A stretch of 64,000 nucleotides of DNA from Zygnema circumcarinatum (taxonomy: Eukaryota > Streptophyta > Zygnematophyceae > Zygnematales > Zygnemataceae), in contig CM074809.1 of assembly GCA_037447605.1 (NCBI GenBank), positions 2,942,158-3,006,157 of the forward strand. Reading direction: 5' to 3'. Below, piece after piece: positions 58,301 through 64,000 of this stretch. The translations under genes and the position numbers were made by a program. The first letter of the stretch is position 1, and each line of letters begins with the position of its first letter. The notes under the pieces are model-generated. The model worked only from the letters and a program-made list of their open reading frames with translations, did not search any database and was not told where the DNA came from.

Positions 58301-58852
58301 CACCCACTGGCATTCCGGGCTACCTTTTCGCTCTCCGCGAGTCTGGTCATACCTTTCAGACGAAGTATAAAGCGGTCTCCGCTGCTCTTAAGTGAGTGGC
58401 GCAACCTTCCATTAGGGTTATGATCATGGGCTGCTTCTGCAGACGAACCTATGTGTGTCGTGACGCTCGGGATGTGGGTTTTGGGGGTGCAGAGTTCAGG
58501 ACATGAAAAGGAAATTGGAAAAGGAGAGTGAAGAAGAGCAGGTGAAAACTGCCGCAGCGGCGCTGCCGCTGTTCCTCGATTCCGTGTGGCTGGTAGGTTG
58601 CAACCACCATTCCGTCCCCACTCTCTGCCACTCAAATGAATTTCCTTCCCTCAGTCCTCCAGACAGCTGCTTTTTCGCCTCTCATTCTCTCTTTCCTGCG
58701 CTGTTTTATGGCAGGTAAGTGTGCTTGACATTGAGAGCACGCTGCGCCGCGTGGTGGAGGCTGTGGTGATGGACAAAAGCGCAGAGAAAGAGGTTCGCAA
58801 AAGCCGAGCACAGGCCCTCATGAAGTTGGGGAAGGTCTTCGAGCAAGCGTAG
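55379..58852 (+). CDS. DnaJ-X (type III J-domain) protein with glycine-rich VPS13-like N-terminal segment, 8 exons
   Basis: J proteins stimulate Hsp70 ATPase activity. Exons: 55379-55690, 56133-56510, 57125-57334, 57651-57760, 57904-58014, 58254-58391, 58493-58592, 58715-58852; 498 residues, phases consistent. The first exon (104 residues) has Gly/Ala/Val repeats such as [20 protein letters not shown] and [17 protein letters not shown]. These resemble the glycine-rich C-terminal segment of VPS13/ATG2-family proteins. The J domain follows: [20 protein letters not shown], then [18 protein letters not shown] with the catalytic HPD, and YGKEGL. The C-terminal DnaJ-X domain includes [23 protein letters not shown] and [11 protein letters not shown], as in plant DNAJ10-type proteins. 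The last exon begins with GTAAGT directly after its acceptor. Head to head with MHX. The N-terminal segment's relationship is by pattern only. Confidence 0.9.
57770..57807. repeat. (CTT)n trinucleotide repeat in a DnaJ-X intron
   Basis: About a dozen CTT/CTTC units lie just after the donor of exon 4. A poly-C run (about 57592-57606) lies in the previous intron. Both are simple repeats. Confidence 0.8.
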
Positions 58853-60693
58853 CCTCCCTTTGGCTCGCGGTCACTCTAGCACCTTTGAGCACATTGAGGT
58901 CATGTTGTTGTGTGAAGGAAAGTTGTATTCATATGGATCGTAGTTGTGAGGCATCCTCTTGTTGGTTGTGGAGACGCAACTGATGTGACGTTAGTAGGTT
59001 TACGGCAGTAGAGATCACGATTCTTACACCTGGAAAAAGTTGCTTTTGGGATATAACTAGTAGGATTGGAAGTTTGGTGCTAGCAAGATAGGTGTCTCCA
59101 ATCTGCAGCATAATCATTATTTTTTTACATCTGTGTTCCTCTCCTTCCACAGAGGGATCTATCCAAGAGTGTTCCAATCCTTAGAAATCTGGAGATTTAT
59201 TTTACTAACTTCAATCTCTTGTAATTTATTGCGTCACGAGGCAAAGCATTTCAGATGCACTTTTTCTCGTTATCAGTATCTATCGTGTGGTGTGTTCCCT
59301 TGATGTGAACATCCTCCAAACGAGACCGTCAAGATTGTGCCACGTGCCATGACATCACTGAACACAGAACTCAGGGTGGGGGTCCATCAGCGATTTTTCG
59401 CCGACGTGGAGGTACAGGCGTAGTTTTGGAGGATGATGTGGCGCCGTCGTGGCGCCGACTAGGACCGACGTGGAGGTACAGGCGTAGTTCCCCAAAACAT
59501 ACCCCCTGAAAAAAATTCCCTAGAACTATGCCTGAGTTTTCCAATCGTGCGCCGCCGCGTGGCGTTGAAGATCCATTCGAGATGCCACGGGGGTACGGCG
59601 ACCACGCTGGCGCACAGCCGCCAATGCGCGGCGGACGCGCGGCCACGGTGGACGAATAAATGTGTCCACGTGGCGTCCGCTGATTGGCTCGCGGGACCTC
59701 TGATGGAACCCACAATTCTCCCTTCATGACTCATGATCCGATGTGGCGGTACAGGCAAACGCTGATGGACCCCCACCCTCAGTCTACCACTGTGGCGATG
59801 TCGGCACTAAACATATGCAAAAATATCTGCAACCAAATTTTGCCACCAATACATAAAACTTGACGCCTTTCCCACAGACAATGCATGGACAGAATCCTTT
59901 CATTGAAAAATGTGCGGCACATTCAGACATCTGATCGCCAAAGGTGATACTTTCATCACCTTGGCGCCTTACTGCCTGCAGTAGAAGACTCTCCTGCCGC
60001 CTCTTTTATATAGCGGAACCTAAACAAAGGGACATAGCTTAGGTCCTTCTCGAACCAGGTCAGCCCCTTCCTTCCGGCTGCCAGCCCCACTGGGGGCGGA
60101 CTCTCTGTCAGGGAAACTCTATGTGTGTCGTACCGTACATGAGGCTGCACTGCGGCAGCCCTCCCAGGAATTCACAGTACTTGCGAGCCTAGATGATGAG
60201 TTCGGGCAGCAGAAAAATTGGTAATGAGTATCGCGCCTCCTGCTGCACATAACACTCCTGCTCCCTCCCACCCTCCACCGGAAACAGCTCCTTCTGCCTC
60301 TTGACTTAAGAGAGCCACCACTTGCAGACAGGAGTTGCTCCTGCACTCGCCTCTAGCCACATTGTCAAACCGTTCAAAAGAAGTGATAGCAGGGCGATCT
60401 CGCTATCGTAGATGTACACAGCGTGGCAGATAGCGGCACACTGACGGAATGGGAGAAAACCTACTGCTATGTGAATCATACATTATTTCTGCAGCTGCCA
60501 TTTTTTTCAGCTGCAACCTAAACCTAGTTTAGTGAGAACAACCAGTTTGGGATAGACCCCAAACATGCATAATTTATTACATCTCGAATCCTCCCCCCGC
60601 CATCCCGACTAGCCCTAGAAAGCCTTGCGTACAAGCACTTTGTGCAATGCAAAAATCTTGATCCCTGACGGAAAAAGTAGCCCTCTAACCTCC
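58853..60693. other. Intergenic region between convergent DnaJ-X and AP2/ERF genes
   Basis: It holds a 405-bp inverted-repeat element (59374-59778). The remaining DNA shows no exon or RNA gene. 60000-60360 has several short minus-strand ORFs with no family resemblance, probably AP2 3' flank. Confidence 0.6.
59374..59778. mobile_element. About 405-bp MITE-like element with GGGTGGGGGTCC termini and TCA duplication
   Basis: GGGTGGGGGTCCATCAGCG at 59374-59392 is repeated in inverted orientation at the right end (59760-59778). TCA flanks both sides (59371-59373 and 59779-59781), consistent with a 3-bp target duplication. Inside are three direct copies of a ccgacgtggaggtacaggc-like unit starting near 59402, 59463 and 59738. 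It has no transposase ORF. GGG-starting termini and a 3-bp duplication resemble PIF/Harbinger (Tourist-like) MITEs. Confidence 0.75.
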
Positions 60694-63492
60694 TCATCTA
60701 CTTGAAGTGCCCACTCCCACTTCTGAGAGCTGCCCATTGATGGGAGGAAGCCCCCAAAGCTGCCAGACACTTCCCTCCTGGTCTGGAAAAATCTCTTCCA
60801 CTGGTGGACTCGGAAGGTTGAGAGCAAATGGGTCCCCATCCCCTCCCACACATCCTCCTGCTAGCTCGAACATGCTTGAAGTCTCCCCTGCTGACTGATG
60901 ATGGGACATCCCCTCTGCAGGGGAGCCGGTAAGGGATGGTTGCCCACCCACGTGAAAAGCTGGGGGATAGGGAGCTGGTGGGAGGTTATGCTGCTGTGGG
61001 AGACTGTGTGTGTCAGTGAGGGGAGGAGGGGGAGCAGTGCTCGTCCAGTGCATCTCTGATAGAGCGTCCAATGCTCGGATTGGATCCACTGCCACATCAC
61101 CATTCCACGAAGAATATGCGGGCTCGCTGAAGCTGCGGGAGAGAGCAGTCTCTCCCTCCATGTCAGCCAAGTGCATGTTTTGCCTGTCCTCCTGATAGTG
61201 AGAGAGAAATGATCCGGACGCGCATCTGCTTGAGCCATCCACTCCTCCCGTCTGCCTCTCCGACCTCATCCGAACAGCTCCATCCTCCATGGCATGCCCC
61301 CCACTGCTCCCAATGCCCAGCCCTCCAAAGCTGCCATCTCCATAGCCAGTATGCATCCCGGGAAGCACAAGGGACTGCACATGCTGATCCGCTGGCCCAT
61401 CCGTTGGCCCATCTCTATCCAGCCGTTGCCCCTGTCGGCTCAGCAGCTGAGACTCTCCCACTAGTTCAGCCTCAGATCTAAACCCCGAAGATGCCTGCGA
61501 CCAGTTATGCGGAGGATACGTGTCATTTTTTGGCAATGGGCTTTGTACAGACATTTGTCCTCCATAGCCTTCCCCACCTCCTACATCCAAGATCACCGGG
61601 AACTCCTGTTCCTGCATTTGTGGGGGAGGGAGTCCATATCCTCCTTCCTGTGCCTCCACAGCATCCACCACCTCCTGATGAAGTTGAGTGCGAGCATCCG
61701 CAAAGCTCAGATTTGACCTTGGATCAGCAGTAGAGCTGCACCCTATTGCAGCAGGACCGGGTGGAGGAGGCTGGCTAGCATGGGCCCCCCAAAGTCCTCC
61801 CAAAGATTCAAAGTTGACGAATTTACAGGGAAGATTAGCAAACGCAGCGATCCCACTGCCACTGCCCTCATCCCTCCACAACTCCTCATCATCCTCTGCC
61901 GGGCCTCCTGATGTGACGCACCAGTGTGAAGACTGCAGATTCTCTACTGTAAACTCAGCTATTCTGTCCAAAAGAGACGGCTTTTCCGAGAAGTTGAAAG
62001 GATTACCTCTCCATCCCCAACCTCTATGGCCCCCAGACTCTACAGAACTCAAGCTTTTCTTGGACACGTCACTGGAATCATGACTCCCTCCTAGTACAGC
62101 TCCACTCCCTGAAGGAGCCGAAATGACATCCCTTCCGCCTTCCCCTATGCCACTAAGGCCCTCTCTTGCATCTACTTCATTCGCAGGACCAGCAAGATCA
62201 TTACGCAAAGGTCCCGCCTGCTGCAAGGCATTCCCCTCTCCACTCTGCAGAAAAACATTACAGCCCTCCATTTCCGCAACCGAAGCTCCATCTGGCACTG
62301 TATGACAAACCATAGCAGCGCGAGATAGAGCCAGCTGTGCATTATTAGCTCGAATAACAGAGAGAGGCAAAACAGCCTCGCCATGGCGAGAGCGTCTTGA
62401 ATGATTGATAGGCTTCTGCTGCGGGAAAGCAGTATTCTGAATATCTTCCAACGCTAGCACCTGACCGGTTCCCTGGGATTCCTCAAAAAAAGCCCGCTTC
62501 TGCTCCAACTCACCTCCAGATGCTACTACCAATTTCCCTGGGGGCAAAACTAAGCGCATTCCTGTTCCTTGGCCGCCTATGCTGGCGCACATAGGAGCGG
62601 AGTTGACAGGCAAGCCAACATGCAAACCCGGAATGCTTCTATGTGGAGCCTCCCTATGTAGCGCCGGCGGCACGAATGTGGGCAGAACAAGGGCTGCAGG
62701 CATCCCAATGACATTGTGTTGCTGGAAAACAGGCACAGCGGGAATGCCGTGGACAACTTCTCTGAAAGAAGGCCGAGTTGCTTGAACATTCTCCGCTGCT
62801 TGAGAAGGCTCCGCTCCTCCCGCCTCTGCCCTCGCCCTCGCAGCAATCCATTCCCCCCTTACCTTTGATCTCCTCCTCCTCTGTCCCGGCATCACTCCCC
62901 CCATACTGCTGGGAAAGGCTCCTCCCATCGCCTGCTCCGTGCGAGGAGCAATAGCAGGGAAATTTGCAGAAGAGGATTGAGTCTTTCCGCCCGGCAGTGT
63001 AAAATTTGTGCGCGCATTTTCCCCTCTCAGAGTGCGAGCCGCCCGGTCATAAGCCACTGCAGCGGACCTTTCAGTATCAAATGTTCCAAGCCAGATGCGC
63101 ACATTGTTCTGCGTGTCCTTGATTTCAGCAATGAACTTCCCGCTGCGGGCGCGCACTCCGCGGTACTTGGCTCTACCTCTGGGAGTCCGGGTCTGCGCGG
63201 AACTCGGCGTCCCAAGGCGTTCCCCTTGCTCGTCCTCCACAGACATGTCTCTAAGGCCTTCCCCTCCCCCCCCATTGCTCCCTGGAGAAAGAGAAAAATG
63301 ATGCGCCCCCTCGCAAGACACCCTGTCACTCCCTACCTCCGACGACTCTGCAGCCAGCTCTGAGGATTCCGTGTCTCCATCAGCTCTATAAGTTAGCGCG
63401 GAGGACCTGCTCTCTCCCCCGCCCAAAAATGAGCCAGATGTTTGCAAGGAGTCGTCCGTTTCCATGCTCACTGCAGTCTCCGCAGCTCCCAT
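60694..63492 (-). CDS. Very large single-exon AP2/ERF transcription factor
   Basis: AP2/ERF factors bind GCC- or DRE-type DNA elements. The CDS is intronless: 933 codons from the first in-frame ATG at 63492 to TGA at 60694-60696, 932 residues. One AP2 domain lies at about residues 109-164: [20 protein letters not shown], then [20 protein letters not shown] and GENARTNF. The YRG and RAYD-type elements are intact, but the usual PWGKW block is RSGKF. A basic RRRRSK stretch follows at roughly residue 210 (possible nuclear signal). The remaining about 750 residues are Ser/Gly/Gln/Pro-rich with no recognised domain. A typical ERF has 200-400 residues. A second ATG lies 9 codons downstream. Two CACGTG boxes lie upstream. 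Confidence 0.9.
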   Translation of the reverse strand: MGAAETAVSMETDDSLQTSGSFLGGGESRSSALTYRADGDTESSELAAESSEVGSDRVSCEGAHHFSLSPGSNGGGGEGLRDMSVEDEQGERLGTPSSAQTRTPRGRAKYRGVRARSGKFIAEIKDTQNNVRIWLGTFDTERSAAVAYDRAARTLRGENARTNFTLPGGKTQSSSANFPAIAPRTEQAMGGAFPSSMGGVMPGQRRRRSKVRGEWIAARARAEAGGAEPSQAAENVQATRPSFREVVHGIPAVPVFQQHNVIGMPAALVLPTFVPPALHREAPHRSIPGLHVGLPVNSAPMCASIGGQGTGMRLVLPPGKLVVASGGELEQKRAFFEESQGTGQVLALEDIQNTAFPQQKPINHSRRSRHGEAVLPLSVIRANNAQLALSRAAMVCHTVPDGASVAEMEGCNVFLQSGEGNALQQAGPLRNDLAGPANEVDAREGLSGIGEGGRDVISAPSGSGAVLGGSHDSSDVSKKSLSSVESGGHRGWGWRGNPFNFSEKPSLLDRIAEFTVENLQSSHWCVTSGGPAEDDEELWRDEGSGSGIAAFANLPCKFVNFESLGGLWGAHASQPPPPGPAAIGCSSTADPRSNLSFADARTQLHQEVVDAVEAQEGGYGLPPPQMQEQEFPVILDVGGGEGYGGQMSVQSPLPKNDTYPPHNWSQASSGFRSEAELVGESQLLSRQGQRLDRDGPTDGPADQHVQSLVLPGMHTGYGDGSFGGLGIGSSGGHAMEDGAVRMRSERQTGGVDGSSRCASGSFLSHYQEDRQNMHLADMEGETALSRSFSEPAYSSWNGDVAVDPIRALDALSEMHWTSTAPPPPLTDTHSLPQQHNLPPAPYPPAFHVGGQPSLTGSPAEGMSHHQSAGETSSMFELAGGCVGGDGDPFALNLPSPPVEEIFPDQEGSVWQLWGLPPINGQLSEVGVGTSSR

Positions 63493-64000
63493 GGCTCCTT
63501 GAAGTACTTCCACAAGCCAGCTGCGGGGAGGCGCCCCTGGCAAAGGTGCTCTGTTAAGTATGACGGGGCTACGGCACGGTGCAGCGCTCGCCCGCGAGGC
63601 CTACCCATGCAGCGAGACACGCCTGCCCGCCTGCCCGCCTGTCCATCACTCTCCCCCTGGCCGGCCGAGACAGTGACGGCAGCGTGCTCCTCCGGCCCAG
63701 CCCGGGCCTGCGAGAGAGAGTGGGGGGGAGGGAGGGAGGGAGGGCGGGCGGGCGCAGCGGGCGCAGCGAGGGAGGAGCGGGCGCCACGTGTCGCGCCCTC
63801 CGCGAGCCACGTGAGCGCGCGCGGGGCGCGACGCGGAGCGCGGAGGGGACTCCAGCGAGGGCGGGGCCGCCCCCCGGGTGGCCACCTCCCTGCGACTCCG
63901 TGCGACTTCGGGCGACGCCCTGCGACTGTGTACGACTCGGGAAGGACCGGAGGGCCGGGGCAATGATGCCCCTGTCAGGGAGGCGATATTTTCCGGGCAA
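63493..64000. promoter_or_regulatory. GC-rich upstream region of the AP2/ERF gene
   Basis: No coding exon is visible. CACGTG boxes lie at 63785-63790 and 63808-63813, about 295-320 bp before the ATG, within GC-rich DNA. A gggagggaggg simple tract lies near 63722-63745. One GTACG occurs near 63929. Confidence 0.5.

Noticed and set aside
63569-64000. Long overlapping ORFs on both strands at the right edge
   Set aside because: High GC removes stop codons here; no domain pattern, and the stretch is upstream of the AP2/ERF start.

Overview
This window is nuclear DNA from a green-lineage (streptophyte-like) eukaryote. Genes are split by many GT-AG introns and spaced about one per 5 kb. Several encoded proteins are plant-type: an AP2/ERF factor, a SEUSS-like co-regulator, an MHX-type cation exchanger, a plastid SufD, a plant F-box protein of the At4g35930 kind, and a 7TM protein like the membrane part of plant RGS1. 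A degenerate TTTAGGG-type tract also fits. I cannot fix the species; a streptophyte alga or an early-diverging land plant is my best guess. All exon boundaries were worked out by hand from reading frame, splice consensus, phase and remembered family conservation. No alignment or transcript data were available.

Layout, left to right: NRDE2 (minus, 1.5-10.1 kb, 13 exons, with a 584-bp MITE in one intron); a cytochrome b561 membrane protein (minus, 11.7-13.4 kb); an RGS1-like seven-helix protein without an RGS domain (minus, 15.4-19.3 kb); a CPBP/CAAX-type membrane protease (plus, 19.7-22.6 kb), head to head with the previous gene; an F-box protein (minus, 24.1-26.1 kb); TAF9 (plus, 27.7-29.4 kb); UFL1 (plus, 30.8-36.3 kb); SufD (minus, 36.6-40.0 kb); a SEUSS/LDB co-regulator (plus, 42.35-48.7 kb); an MHX/NCX-type exchanger (minus, 50.0-55.0 kb); a DnaJ-X protein with a glycine-rich N-terminus (plus, 55.4-58.9 kb), head to head with the exchanger; and a very large single-exon AP2/ERF gene (minus, 60.7-63.5 kb).

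The genes do not form one pathway. They are mostly housekeeping: RNA surveillance (NRDE2), general transcription (TAF9), UFMylation (UFL1), plastid Fe-S assembly (SufD), protein folding (DnaJ) and F-box-dependent turnover. Added to these are two transcription regulators and four other membrane proteins (cytochrome b561, 7TM, CPBP protease, exchanger).

The intergenic DNA holds short tandem repeats, two MITE-like inverted-repeat elements, a duplicated scrap of the NRDE2 locus, and clusters of GTAC and CACGTG motifs upstream of several genes. I see no RNA genes, CRISPR arrays, viral genes or prokaryote-type operons. The most interesting leads are the RGS-less receptor, the glycine-rich extension on the DnaJ protein, the repeated GTAC promoter clusters, two exons that begin with a perfect 5' splice site, and a probable GC-AG intron.
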